This document shows, piece after piece, positions 35,391-46,378 of a stretch of DNA of 64,000 nt (within the stretch, counting starts at the first letter, position 1; each line of letters opens with the position of its first letter). The stretch is from Limnephilus marmoratus. Lineage: Eukaryota; Arthropoda; Insecta; Trichoptera; Limnephilidae. The position numbers and the translations under genes are program-made. The DNA lies in NCBI GenBank assembly GCA_917880885.1, contig OU862909.1, positions 31,928,405 through 31,992,404 of the forward strand. The letters are read 5' to 3'. The notes under the pieces were generated by a model. It did not search any database, was not told the DNA's origin, and saw only the letters and a program-made list of their open reading frames with translations.

Positions 35391-35541
35391 AGCTGACCCG
35401 GCCACGCGTTGCTGTGGCTAATAAAACATAACGTCATCTACTGGATGGTCATCCAACTTTTATAACCACCGCCGCCTTTGAGTTTATCGCGAAGAGACAG
35501 ACAGATACCGCGGAGGACTTTAATTTATAATACGTAGAGAT
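35391..35541 (-). mobile_element. Short Helitron-like deletion derivative
   Basis: Read on the minus strand it starts TCTCTACGTATTATAAATTA, passes through TCTGTCTCTTCGCGATAAAC, and ends GCGTGGCCGGGTCAGCTAGT. In only about 150 bp it therefore joins the 5'-type and 3'-type ends seen separately elsewhere. The final CTAG followed by T fits the Helitron rule. Confidence 0.55.
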
Positions 35542-35829
35542 GGTGTGAAAGATTATAGGGGTAACTAACGTATTTAAGTTAATAAGGATTAATACTGTGT
35601 CCGTCTAAATAACTTTTAAATTACCGCAATGCACGTGACCATTTTTTTAGAAGATAGAATGGGTATAGTAAACTATCCAAAAAAGATAGATATATGCTTT
35701 CGCGGACTTTTTTGTAGATCTATAAAAGAGGAATATCCCACCATGCATTGTTTTGTTATATCCCAAAAGGATTAGGCAGCGTTTTCGATGAAAGCTACCA
35801 GGCGGCTCGACTTTTTCCGGCACTTCTAA

Positions 35830-36015
35830 CAATTATCGTTATGTTTCAATCAATTTACACAAATCCTTGACAAATTAAGTACCTAAACCTTCCTCACGAA
35901 ACACTCTATCTATTGGTGAAAACCGCATGAAAATCCGTTCAGTAGTTTTCGAGTTTATCGCGAACATACAGACAGACAGACAGACGACGCGTGGGACTTA
36001 AATTTATAATATTTA
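35830..36015 (-). mobile_element. Helitron-like 5' fragment (minus)
   Basis: The minus strand carries CTGTCTGTCTGTCTGTATGT, TTCATGCGGTTTTCACCAAT and GGAAGGTTTAGGTACTTAAT, colinear with 21240-21100. It is truncated at the 3' side. The short ACAG tandem near 35965-35985 is part of the family. Confidence 0.45.
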
Positions 36016-36029
36016 GAAAAAGAGATTAA

Positions 36030-36450
36030 TCACTTGGGCCTCGGGCCTATTTTGTCGTAGAATCAAAATATTTCTGCTTTGCAATAAAATCCAAAAAATG
36101 AAATATTTTTGAAAGCATTTGAAACCTAAAAACTGTTTTTGAAAGGTATCGATGTAAACATATATTTTCTTAATGCAAACATAAAAATTATTTAAAATTT
36201 TTCACCTTACATTTTTTCAGAGTAAAAATGCTGATAACTGATAACGAAAAAATAAAAACATAGAAACATTTTGCAAATGTATTAAAAATGTATTACGTTA
36301 TCGTCAACCCATTTTTGAAAACCCAAAAATTCCAAAGTTACCTAATTTTTTTAAATTGCGGCAGGAAATTTTGGATTCATAAAGGTGTACATTTTAATTA
36401 TTTTGTGGTTAACTTTTAGATTTTAATATAAAGCATGGTGTTTTCTCTTT
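36030..36450 (+). repeat. Dispersed repeat family D, copy 2
   Basis: It starts GGCCTCGGGCCTATTTTGTC and ends GGTTAACTTTTAGATTTTAA followed by TATAAAGCATGGTGTTT, matching both ends of 10466-11800 in order and orientation but with much less between them. Confidence 0.65.
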
Positions 36451-36781
36451 CTAACACCGTTTAGATCCTACACGTAGTGACGGGATCACCTGACACGCGC
36501 ACTATTTCGTGTGTTACCGTGCCTGGAAGGAAACGGAGCGTTCATCACGTAACCCGCTAGGATATACCGAATGAAAAAAAAAATTATCGGACTGCAAAAA
36601 GATATATACGTCATATTTTACTACAAATAATATGCCGAGGAATCTATGCTTAACATCCTTCGGGTACGTGCTGTTACACCTTGTATAAGCGATATAAAAA
36701 CATGTTAACGAAACTGAAAACCGAAAAGTTTTTGAAACCAAGTTCAGAATTATTTATCGGGAATATTCCGTAAGCAAGTAT

Positions 36782-37112
36782 TTGGGAGGCGGGAATGGGT
36801 ACCGCCGCCCGGGAACCTTTTTGGATAACCAATACCTCTGCCATAGGTCACCCCAAGTGGTTCGCTACGTTTGGTGATTTAGCAGGGGTGCTCGGGTTCA
36901 TGGGGTGAGGTTTGTCTAGGTCTTGGAGGCGGATGACCAGGACATACTGAACCCCAGATTCCTACCCACCCCTTAACCCTTTTCCTTCCCAGAACTCTCC
37001 TCTCCTTCCTTTCCTTAAAAAAAACCTCCACCCAGCATCCCCAAAGTTGACATAGGCCCTGAGGGAAATAATTTTCCTCAGGGCCTCCTGTGTGGAGCTC
37101 ATGTAAAAAAAA
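36782..37112 (+). repeat. SINE-like family B copy (plus strand)
   Basis: A long, well-preserved copy. It starts near GGAGGCGGGAATGGGTACCG, passes AAGTGGTTCGCTACGTTTGG and GGGTGAGGTTTGTCTAGGTC, and ends CTCCTGTGTGGAGCTCATGT followed by an A-rich tail. The A-tail and lack of coding sequence suggest retroposition. No clear A-box/B-box pair was identified. Confidence 0.75.
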
Positions 37113-37989
37113 AGATCATATTTCTAACCATTATAGTAAGCGAGATACCGAAGAAAACCGAACAATTTAGCCCTGGGGAGTTAAAATATAAATAATTTAT
37201 TCGTAAAAAATAGATAATCATATAAAATGAAAATATATTATTATTGTATTAAACAACGAATCTGAAAAAAAACAAGTAATCTGTAAATTAATAACGAATC
37301 TGAAAATATTTACTGATGAGCCGTTCAAGAATTATATTTCAATCTGACGTAAGTATCAAACTTTTCTCAATAAAATTGGATATGGTAGACAATTTTCACG
37401 TTCAAGGAGTAACTTGTAACGCAAATTTTGTGAATCCGCTATATAATTTATTCGTATTGTAAATCGCAAACTCAACGACATCAATCAACCGCTTAACGCT
37501 CCCCGCTTCCCACTTCTCCGGGGTTCTTAATCTTTTATAATGTTAAACATTTTTCATATCTTATCTATTATTCATTACATACCACCAAACAGCTTTTTTT
37601 CTTCTCCGAAATTCTCTTAAAATAATTTGGAAACAGGGGCGGATCGTAAATCGTTTTTTTTTTGACAAGACATAAATAATCAATTTCTGAAAAATCTAGA
37701 AGAATCCCGACGCTTGTTTTAGAAAAATGTTTGTTTTAAAGTTTGACAGGTGACAGGAAAGTGTAAATTTATGTTTCTGGGAATAGGGTTAACCACCGGT
37801 CTGGATTGGCCGGGACTGTCTAGGGATTGAAGTCCCTGTCGAGAATTGATATCGATGGGTTATATAAGGAATATGTACAGTTTAGATGGTGTTCCCTGAA
37901 AAATGGATAGAAGGAGGATAAAATATGGGCCACGATAATGAAAAATCGCTAGAGCTATAGAAAAGTGGTTCAATAATTTCTACGGCATT

Positions 37990-38412
37990 TGTTAGACGAG
38001 AATTGGTATCGCCGCCCCAGCAACCATTTTTTGGTTAACGAACACCCCTGTCACATGTCACCCCAAGGGGTTCGCTACGTGATTTGACTTTGCAGGGGTG
38101 CCGGGGTTCTAGGGGTAATGTTTGTCTAGGTCTTGACGGCGGATGCTGAGAGACTGGTTAAGGAAGACCTTTTAACCTCTCCAGTCGGACTTTCTGGACC
38201 TATCGCCTTGCACTGCAGTGGAAGGGTAGGATTCATACGTTCTCCTGAACACATTGACCCCTAGATTCCTACCTAACCCTCATACTTTTTTCCTTCCCAG
38301 AAGTTTCTCTCCTTTTCACTTAAAAGACCCTCCACACAGAATCTCCAAAGAGGACGCAGTTCTGAGGGATTTTTTCTCCTCAGGGCCTCCTGTGTGAAGA
38401 TAATGTACAAAA
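37990..38412 (+). repeat. SINE-like family B copy (plus strand)
   Basis: Diverged copy containing GGTTCGCTACGTGATTTGAC, TGTTTGTCTAGGTCTTGACG and CCTCAGGGCCTCCTGTGTGA, with an A-rich end. It includes about 100 bp around GACTGGTTAAGGAAGACCTT that are missing from 36782-37112 but present in 9535-9945. Confidence 0.7.
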
Positions 38413-39149
38413 AAAATACCAGTCAATAATATCTACCCAGGGCCGGCCCAGAGCTAAACGGCGCTTTGCGCGACTAAAATCTTGGCGTCTCTTTTCAAAG
38501 GCAGTAAACGCCCAGGTAGGTGATCACTATGATCAATAATATTTGGATGATTTGTTTTTGTGAAGCGCCGTTTTTACAAAAAAAATATATCTCAATGGCG
38601 ATGTATAAGGAGTTAGATTTTATCAGCGCCTTGTCAATTCGGCGTAATTCGGACAAACTATTTACAATTTAACAACTTCATTTCCATAATGAGTTACGCT
38701 GTTTTGTAATGCCGTTTTTAACCTAACAGAGAACTCCAGTTCATTTTTTTTAATGAATGACCTTCTAACTTAAATAACTACATTTTTATGTTTATTTTTA
38801 AAGTTAGTTTTAATAGTTAAAATAATAATTGTCAAAGTTTTAATTTTTCAAGACTCCCCGAAAACCACCACATGTATGGTGGATCGTGTGACGTCACTCC
38901 TGAAAAATTAGTATAGGATCGGGCAATCAGCTGATCTACGCCGCCATTTTGAATTCGGTTGTTCGAAGTATTCTCCCTAGAAATAGCATTACTATTTTTT
39001 TTGTGCGGTAGTTTTTTGATATTTTCAGTAATAGAGATAAACTAATAAGAGATACCTTTATTTTTTAAACATTATTTAGGCCTAAATAATGTTTCAATAA
39101 ACACAACAATTAAATCTCTTTAAACAGTAAATAATGTAGTATGTAAATA

Positions 39150-39222
39150 AACGAATAATTAATACGAATAATTAATAATTAATACGAATAATTAATAATT
39201 AATACGAATAATTAATACGATG
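39150..39222. repeat. 20-bp A+T minisatellite, about 3.5 units
   Basis: The unit ACGAATAATTAATAATTAAT is repeated with a shortened first and last unit. It lies inside the candidate hAT-like element. Confidence 0.85.
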
Positions 39223-40389
39223 GCTTGTGTCATATCATACATTCCCATACAATGACTTTTTAATAATATTTTCTGCGTTTAATATTATTAAATAAAACTT
39301 ATATATTCAGAATCAGCGTTTATTGGTCTATATGAACATATTTTTTAAAGCCAGAATATTTTTCACTAGAGTTCCTTATTGCCAACATGAAAAATATTTG
39401 AAAAACTACCAATGAAACTTGGAAAAAGCCGGGTAGTAACTAGTATCTACAAAACGACATACCGATCGTCCAGTTGATTAATCAGACGTCTCCAGATACT
39501 AAGTTTTGAGATAATAAGAAAAGCAATATTCGAATACTCCCCATAAATCAAATATTATTTACACGTGTCTGTGTTTTACATATTATTAAATATGATAACA
39601 CCGGAAGGCTTACGGACCGGTACATTAGTATAACAATTTGAAATGTCCTACTAGTGACACAGGAATCATAAATATGTTTTTTTATTATCTACAAGTTTTT
39701 CTGCATTATAATTGATTTGGTGATGTTTATGAGTGATCTGAGTATTGCACCAGATTGAGGGTACACTTTTACATATAACTGCATACCCAACTCTAATTTC
39801 GATTTTTCGAAGTTGTCCGACTAATCAACTGGACGATCATTATTACCATCTTGTAATAATTCCCGAACCTGCAGGAAGACATTAAATACTAAGCTAATTT
39901 ATTTGTATGTCAGTCCGCCCCTGTGTGGAAGTCATCGTTTGCTCTCTAACATGAGTATTTTGTGCTTTGCTTTTGATAGTTATTCTCCGAAAGCTCATTC
40001 TGCTTTCAGTGTTATCTTCCTCGTTCATTTCTCATTCTCAGATGTCTAACAATTTACTCAATAAAAGTATTTTTTGTCCTTTTATTGAAAATTATTATCT
40101 CTGTGGCAAATTCTTTGTTCTGGGTGCAGAGGTCACGGTTTAAACTCGACGATGCGCAAACATTTTCATAAAATTACGCTCCATCAGAAATTAATATTAC
40201 CTAAGCTTATTTGCACTTAATTCTGGAGTGGTAAGTACTCAGTTCCCAGAGGAGTTATGTTTAGTACCTAACCAAAAAATAATTCCCAACCGTCCTCTTA
40301 CCCCATTCCTCTTCTTCCGTCTGTCTCTCATAATATTTTTCAATTAAAATACTTCAATTATTCAATAATTTGAGGTATCATCTAAATTT

Positions 40390-41110
40390 ACTGCAAACAA
40401 AAATCAGAGTGTGCAATCCACACGCGGTAGAAGTGAAACCTTCAGAAAACTAAAGTAGACAAGAATGGGGAGGCCACGAAGCATCGCACAGAGAGGATAC
40501 CGATTATACTATGTTAATCTCTCGCAGGCTAAATCCTATAGATTCATAGATTCTCAACCTTTTTTTGCCCACCGCCCACTTAAGAATATTAGCGCCCCCT
40601 AACTCGTGAATCCGAAACAGCAATTATCGTCACGATTAATTTGCCACAACGGAGGGGGCGTAACGGGATACTACGATGGAGGGGGCGTAATGGGATAGGT
40701 AAAATGTTTGTGGCGGTCGCATGTGTCGCAGTCGTTTTGTGCATATGACGTCACAAAGCTCATGACCCCCCCATACCCCTTATCACACTTTTCTACTCCC
40801 CTCCCCCCCCCCTTGAGGTGTGACGTAATTTATAAATGGCCCCCCTAATGGGATGGGATGGGGCAAGATGGGATGGGGATGGGTTTCTCTGGGTGTCCTA
40901 CCGCCCTCCTAAAAGTCTGAAACACCTCTCAATTTTCTCTTGGTATTCTACCGCCCCCCCCCTGATTGTCTGAAACGCCCCCAAGGGGGCGTTATCGCCC
41001 ACGTTGAGAACCTATGCTTTAGATATAGATGAATGTTTTATCACTTTAGTGTCGCTATTTTTCGTTTCATCAAGTTTTAAATCACAACGGTACTAAAGAA
41101 GTTTTCACAC
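40390..41110 (+). repeat. Dispersed repeat family E, copy 1, split by a MITE
   Basis: The parts 40390-40543 and 41023-41110 together match the minus strand of 56525-56230 (CCTTCAGAAAACTAAAGTAG, ACCGATTATACTAT, then TCGCTATTTTTCGTTTCATC). The interruption is exactly the hAT-like MITE, so the other copy shows the empty site. No coding sequence. Confidence 0.75.
40544..41022. mobile_element. hAT-like MITE family H, copy 1
   Basis: The ends read CATAGATTCTCAACC and (inverse) CATAGGTTCTCAACG, flanked by octamers CTATAGAT and ATATAGAT (7 of 8). The interior has GGGGGCGTAA minisatellite units, C-tracts and the block GTCGCATGTGTCGCAGTCGT. Copy 2 lies inverted at 43413-43852. The TTCTCAACCTTTTT-type end and 8-bp duplication are typical of hAT elements. 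Confidence 0.75.
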
Positions 41111-42144
41111 AAAAAAAACGAGTGTGCTTTAGACCACACGACTGAAGTAAAACTTCACTAACTTATATCTTCCTCTCAACTTCCGTTCGCCTCGCCTGAT
41201 CACACTATTCATAATGCTCTCGTCACGCATTCACCAGCTTACTCCCCAAGTCAAGCGTGAGCAAAGGCCCGACCGTTCGCCTCGCCCGATCACACTTTTC
41301 GTAACGCTCTCGTCACGCATTCACCAGCTTACTAGTCAAGCGTGCGTAAAGAAGTTTTACTTAAAAAAAAACTATCGGTGACAAGTTTTCGATTGTTTTA
41401 CTGATGCTCCTTCTAGTTGGACATTAGTTTTTAAATTTGTTGGTAGTAAATTAAATACATTATGAATGCATGTATTATAACCCATTCCGATCTGAAAAAG
41501 TAATTTTGTTTCAGAATGACTGTTTCACCTGTCCTTTGAAGTACTAACCCCGGTGAAAACCTTATAATGAATAAATAAGACATACTTAACCTATCTGGAA
41601 AAGTGGAAATATAAACGAACAGAGTCAGAGAGGTGACCTGGCTGGGAGGGATGAAAAGGGTGGGTGGTGTGGGTGGTACAGGGTGGGACGAGTGGAGCCA
41701 CGAAACGGATACGATAAACGACTCGGGAATGTATGTAGGTCGACTATTTCGAATGGTGCTTCCCGGTTGTTTATTGCTTCGCGAACTTAATGTGAAGCGC
41801 ACTCATATAATATATAATATTATTCGTACGTACGTACGTACGTATGTTCACTGCTTGTATTCATCGTTCATTTCATAATATTATATGCATGTCACGTTCC
41901 AGAATCCGGTTTGAGTGCTTCATTCATCTAATTTCTTCGGGTTTATTCAAGATTTATTAGAGAGTCTTTCACTTTTTGAAATGAATGAATTCAAAGCAAT
42001 CTAAAAATTGTGCAACTATTACTACTTTACTTTACTAGTTACTATATTATTATTTTTTTTAAATGTAATCGAACAGACGAAAGAATAAAGATGTAAAACT
42101 GTTTGCTGATTCTATTCGCAATCAGAAAATTGCCGAAAAAAATT
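41111..42144. other. Tandem repeats, otherwise nothing recognised
   Basis: Apart from the 91-bp tandem at 41184-41352 and a (CGTA)n run at 41826-41845, I see no gene. A minus-strand frame of 123 codons at 41431-41802 lacks a domain and is not credible as a gene. Confidence 0.45.
41184..41352. repeat. Two-copy tandem repeat, unit about 91 bp
   Basis: CGTTCGCCTCGCCTGATCAC near 41184 recurs as CGTTCGCCTCGCCCGATCAC near 41275, each followed by GCTCTCGTCACGCATTCACC and CAAGCGTG. The copies differ by a few substitutions and one short indel. Confidence 0.85.
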
Positions 42145-42838
42145 CAGCGGACGAAAATCCACATTTCGTCGAAAGTTGTTCTTACGATCATGCAGGGCGG
42201 TTACAATGAGAAAGATTAATTATTCTCCGTACCAGCTTTTTTAAATTATAGCTCAATATCGAATTTATTTCAATCCAAATTAGCTTTAATTTATTCATCC
42301 AAAAATGCTGAAAGGCGTGATGATAAAACTATTAAAATAATGTACTTTTTGTAATTATTTTTTGATTATAAGTATTTATCATTTTTCAATAATGTCTAAA
42401 TTTAATAAGAATGTTAAAAAAATCTGAAATATATTAGTTTGTAAGTGCGCAAATAAATACACAAACGGACCAATTTTCGCCAAGAAACACATGTACGTAC
42501 ATATTTTTTAATGATTTTATTGAAACTAAAATTAAAATTCTAAAACACGCGTTTGCTAGATAATGTATTGATTTATTTTACTGCATGATTTTATTATTTG
42601 AAATGGGTGTGGTATAATACAAAATCTTTTTTGAAAATTTAACAAATCTGCCAACGACCTATGAAATAACCTTATTATACTAAAAATTAAAAAAATTATG
42701 CGAATGCTAGATAAAAGAACAATCTTTCGAAATCCATTTATAATTTTTTGTGGAAAAGAGTCAAAATACGTCTAAAATCTGATTTGAAAATGACATATTT
42801 CTGGTTTTCTCTGGTAATGCCCTCTTAACCTGTCAAGG
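42145..42838 (+). repeat. Dispersed repeat family A, copy 3 (longest)
   Basis: It begins TTCAGCGGACGAAAATCCAC, contains the shared GGTTACAATGAGAAAGATTA and GTGCGCAAATAAATACACAA blocks, and ends near TTCTGGTTTTCTCTGGTAAT. It shares orientation with 19686-20290 and is inverted relative to 1-505. Confidence 0.8.
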
Positions 42839-43412
42839 GCCAGGGTTTTTTGGAAAAATTTTTGGAAATTACCTTAAGAACAAGAATGGAGGAAGCTATT
42901 CTGACTTTTTCCTTGGTACAGTTTCTTTATACAAAAAATTTAAAATCGCATCCAAATTATTTGAATTAATATTCTTTTTTGAAATTCCAATCTCGCGCGC
43001 GGGCGCGTTCCTGGCCTTTGAAAGGTTAATGAATAATCATTTTCATCTTCGTCTCAACCTGTTTAGGAAATATCGTACATTTAACTTTAAATGATATAAC
43101 ATGTACGAGTATATGAGGTAAAAAAAAATGTATGCAATAACTTTAGTTAAAGGTTTTGATAAGCTCACATATTTTTTTATTTTTTTTTTTATTTATTGCT
43201 CACCGTACATTTTTTGTTGTTTTTTTTACATAAAAAAAAATAACCTCACTAGGACTAATAGCCTGTATTGAGGTTAACATTTATAAATTTGAGTTAAGAA
43301 GCATTACCTAAATACAAAATACTAAAATATAAAACACTACTTTCAAAACACAAAAATAACAATCTTACATTCGTGATCACTGATCAGATGGGTAATTTGA
43401 GTATGATTTAGA
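42839..43412. other. No gene; LINE-tail-like patch
   Basis: A segment at 43245-43290 (CTCACTAGGACTAATAGCCT) resembles sequence at 49415-49445 (CATACTAGGCTAATGCCCGT) and may be a shared LINE 3' region. A CGCGCGCGGGCGCG run near 42995 is a GC spike. No coding support. Confidence 0.35.
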
Positions 43413-43852
43413 CCATAGGTTCTCATAGGGCGATAACGCGTTTCAGACTTTCAGGGGGCTATAGGAGACCTAGAGAAACCCATCCCACACCATCTCACCT
43501 TGCCCCATCCCATCATATTAGGCATGAGCTTTGTGACGTCACATGCACAAAACGACTGCGACACATGCGACTGCCACAAAAATATATTCCCTATCCCATT
43601 ACGCCCCCTCCATTATGGCAAATATAACCCCATCGTGGTATCCCATTACATCCCTTCCGTCGTGGTATCCCGTTACGCCCCCTCCGTTGTGGCAAATGTA
43701 ACCCTGTTGTGGTATCCCATTACACCCCCTCTGTCGTGGTATGTAAATATAATCGTGACGACAATTGCTGTTTCGAATTCACGAGTTAGGGGGCGCTAGA
43801 AATAAAAATATTCTCAAAGTGGGCGGTGGGCAAAAAAAGGTTGAGAATATGT
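43413..43852. mobile_element. hAT-like MITE family H, copy 2 (inverted)
   Basis: Flanked by a perfect 8-bp duplication GATTTAGA (43405-43412 and 43853-43860). The ends CCATAGGTTCTCAT and (inverse) ACATATTCTCAACC enclose an internal minisatellite of GGTATCCCATTACGCCCCCT-type units, about four copies with variants. An open frame at 43500-43799 is just the minisatellite. Confidence 0.85.
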
Positions 43853-44224
43853 GATTTAGACCATAAATAAATCCTATATTATTATACCCGCCAAAAGCAA
43901 AGTTATTTCAAAACAACTAGGGTGACACTTCAATTTGTGCAAATGAAACTCAAATATCTTATTATTTTTAAAAAATCTTATTATTTAAAGAGGACAAAGT
44001 GTAAAAATAGTATGCCAATCCTCTGTCAACACAAATATCTTAACATTATTTTCTAATTTAGCTAATGAATTGGAAGACTTAATGTAATCTGGCAGAATAA
44101 TAAACATAAATGGAGCCTGATATAAATAGTTTCTTTGGCCAAAAGATGTTTTAGAATGTATTGCCACAAAGTTCATTGTTGAGCCAATTCTAGTGGTATG
44201 GATTTGTTTGGTTCTTTCTGCAGA

Positions 44225-44480
44225 TTTTTTTTTTTTTTTACATAATACCTCACAACTGCTCCCGTCTGGAGCCAGTAGGACTATGGCATTCCCAATTGGG
44301 GTATGTTGTGAGGCTGAAGGCAGTGGAGAGGGGAAAGAGATAGGGAGGAGGAAGGCGGGGAAGTACCTGGCTGTTCAGATCTGGTCACCGCAAACACGGT
44401 AGAAGCCATTTCAAGCAACGTTTCAATTCTGAATGGTGGTCTTACACCAGGGCGATACTGAAGAGTATCTTCCACTCTGG
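44225..44480 (+). repeat. Interspersed repeat family S, most complete copy
   Basis: It contains ACAACTGCTCCCGTCTGGAG, GGGGTATGTTGTGAGGCTGA, GGGAAGTACCTGGCTGTTCA, CAAGCAACGTTTCAATTCTG and CACCAGGGCGATACTGAAGA in order. It is uninterrupted and serves as reference for the copies at 4298, 20320 and (reversed) 58785. Confidence 0.8.
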
Positions 44481-44563
44481 AACGTGCCGCAAATATACTA
44501 GTTATATATTATTTTAAATGAATAAATCGTGAAATACACAAATCAATCAAATAAAATTTATTT

Positions 44564-44634
44564 GCCACGCCGGGATTCAATCCCGCGACCTTCGTAATGC
44601 GAGTCAAGCGCCTTGCCGCTGCACTACGCCGGCA
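44564..44634 (-). repeat. tRNA-derived SINE head
   Basis: The minus strand reads like a tRNA gene of about 71 nt: an A-box-like TAGTGCAGCGG near the start, a B-box-like GGGATTGAATCC, and complementary ends (GCCGGCG..CGCGGG region, ending GGCGTGGC). It lacks a convincing cloverleaf, and A+T-rich sequence follows directly, so I take it as a SINE promoter or tRNA pseudogene rather than a functional tRNA. Confidence 0.6.
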
Positions 44635-45049
44635 GATTTAGTATTGATAAAAAATCCACTAATTTTTAATTAAGTTTTATACACATAACATTAGATTCCT
44701 TGTAAAGTAGTTTCGATGGATAACGATTTTTTTTGTACATGACTTTAAGAATAAATTTGTGAGCAATATTTAGTGGTTCTACATTGGACTTTAGACAGGA
44801 TCCCCAGCATACTATATTGTAGAAAGTCGAGATTGGACTAAGGCATAATAGACAGATTTTAATTTATCTTTATCCAATATATGACGAAGTTCTTTAAAAA
44901 TATATATATTTTTTTTTTTAAATAATCGGAGACGGTTTACATATATATAGTTCCCGAGAGCACTTAGGCCATAGACCCATTGTACTATCTCCCATTTCAC
45001 CTCATTCCTTTGACAGTAACCCAGTCCCTTTTATAAAGTTCACCAGGAT

Positions 45050-45890
45050 TGTCATTCGAAATGAAGCTATATCTTCTGGTCCGACAATGTGTCTTCCCAG
45101 GTCTCATTTCCCCTCTTCACTCCTCCTTGGTTCCCTGAAGGCCCCACGACGGAAGAGGGCTTCATCTCTCCTCTCCACTCCTTAGTTCCCCGAAGGCTCC
45201 ACGACGGAGAGTCCACCTCCCCTTGGTTTCCTAAAGGCCCCACAAGGGAAGAGTCCACTCCACCTTGGCTCCCCGAGGGCCCCAGGAGGGAAGAGAACTT
45301 CATCTCTCCTCCTTGGTTCCTCTAAGGCCCCACAGAGGAAGAGTTCACCAAGATGGCCTCATTTCTCCTCTTCACTCCTACATGGTTCCTCGAAGGCCCC
45401 ACATGGGAAGAGGACATTATCTCTCCACTTCACTCCTCCTTGGTTCCACAAAGGCCCCGCGCTGGAAGGGTGCCCTTCCCCTTGGTTCCTTGAAGGCCCC
45501 ACAAGGGAAAAGTTCATGGAGGTGGCATCAGCTCACTTCTCCACGGTTTCTCCTCTTGGTTCCTCTTACGGCCCCAGGAAGGAAATCCACAGAGGTGGCC
45601 TCAGCATTCCTAGGTTCCCAAAAGGCCCCTAGTTTTCGAATGGTCCAATTTTTTTTTTGTCCCACGAGTTACCAGGGAAATAGAAGGTCCACTCCAGCAG
45701 AGCCCTGAGTGCTGGAATGAGGTCTAAATACTCCGAGATGCGACCTTGTTTCTCGGAGGCACCGTTCATGACGCTGTTCCCCAGGACATTCAGCCTGAGC
45801 ACGGTAGCTCACACCTTGGCTTGGGATGGCTATTGCAGGTTTGTGTTTTCCACTCCCTGAGCGATGGGTTCGCCACACTCCCTACGCTAA
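45050..45890 (+). repeat. GC-rich degenerate minisatellite
   Basis: About ten diverged units of roughly 50-70 bp share CTCCTTGGTTCC..(G)AAGGCCCCAC..GGGAAGAG. The composition contrasts with the A+T-rich surroundings. Long Pro/Ser-rich open frames on both strands come from the repeat. It interrupts a LINE remnant, so it arrived as part of an inserted element or expanded there. Confidence 0.75.
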
Positions 45891-46239
45891 TTTTAAAAAT
45901 ATAGGTAAGTCCCCTGATATTTTTGGTTAACATATCAAAATGGTCGTTCCATCTCAAATATTTATCAATATTTAATACAGTCTACTCTTTCTAAAGGGTG
46001 GCAATTACAATGTTGCAGACAATTCTCGTGTATAATTGGATTATGATATTTATTTTTGAAGTAAAAAAAACGCGCGTTTTTTTTACGCGGTCCATCCTCT
46101 TTGCTACCCTTCTGTAATTACGGTCGTCACTCTCACAGAAACAGATAGAGCAACGTATAAGGCGACTGAAACGAGGTAGTGTTTGTGATTTATGCATTAC
46201 AATTCCTGCCGCGTTTCAGTCGGTAGCGCGACTGGGAAG

Positions 46240-46378
46240 GGATTGTAAATACGCAACCCGGGCACCCCTGCTAAACCAACAAACGTAGCGAACCACTTGG
46301 GGTGACCTATGGCAGAGGTGTTGGTTATCCAATAATGGTTCCCGGGGCGGCGGTACCTATGCCCGCCTCCCAAATTGA
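46240..46378 (-). repeat. SINE-like family B copy (partial, minus)
   Basis: It matches only the 5' third of family B: the minus strand begins near 46378 with GGAGGCGGGCATAGGTACCG and ends near the GGGGTGCCCGGGTTGC point. Confidence 0.75.

Larger units (their letters stand above)
37634..39923. mobile_element. Candidate hAT-like element with CAGGGGCGGA ends
   Basis: CAGGGGCGGA begins at 37634 and its exact inverse ends at 39923. The flanking octamers TTTGGAAA and TGTGGAAG match at 6 of 8 positions, suggesting a decayed 8-bp hAT duplication. Inside are a family B SINE-like insertion (37990-38412), a CAGGGCCGGCCCAG sequence at 38447 resembling another hAT end, and an inverted pair (ATCGTCCAGTTGATTAATCA near 39465 and its inverse near 39815-39840). 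No transposase survives. Confidence 0.45.
43985..45985 (-). pseudogene. LINE (CR1/Jockey-like) ORF2, cut into three pieces
   Basis: Three minus-strand segments are colinear with the C-terminal half of a LINE ORF2: 45985-45900 (HLRWNDHFDMLTKNIRG), 45000-44700 (FKELRHILDKDKLKSVYYAL, then a VEPLNIAHKFILKVMYKK-like segment) and 44220-43985 (RNYLYQAPFMFIILPDYIKS). Between them lie a minisatellite (about 45050-45890) and a tRNA-SINE head plus family S repeat (44225-44636). Frameshifts and stops are present. The remnant records at least two later insertions. Confidence 0.65.

Noticed and set aside
38447..39923. Independent hAT element starting CAGGGCCGGCCCAG
   Set aside because: No matching right end or octamer duplication found; noted only inside the larger 37634-39923 candidate.
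41431..41802. 123-codon minus-strand frame
   Set aside because: No recognised motif; overlaps no conserved repeat; composition like the surrounding intron.
44564..44634. Functional tRNA gene on the minus strand
   Set aside because: Boxes A and B are present but the cloverleaf pairing is poor and the context is interspersed repeats; treated as a SINE head.
45067..45708. Long Pro/Ser-rich frames on both strands
   Set aside because: Explained by the GC-rich minisatellite, which is open in several frames.
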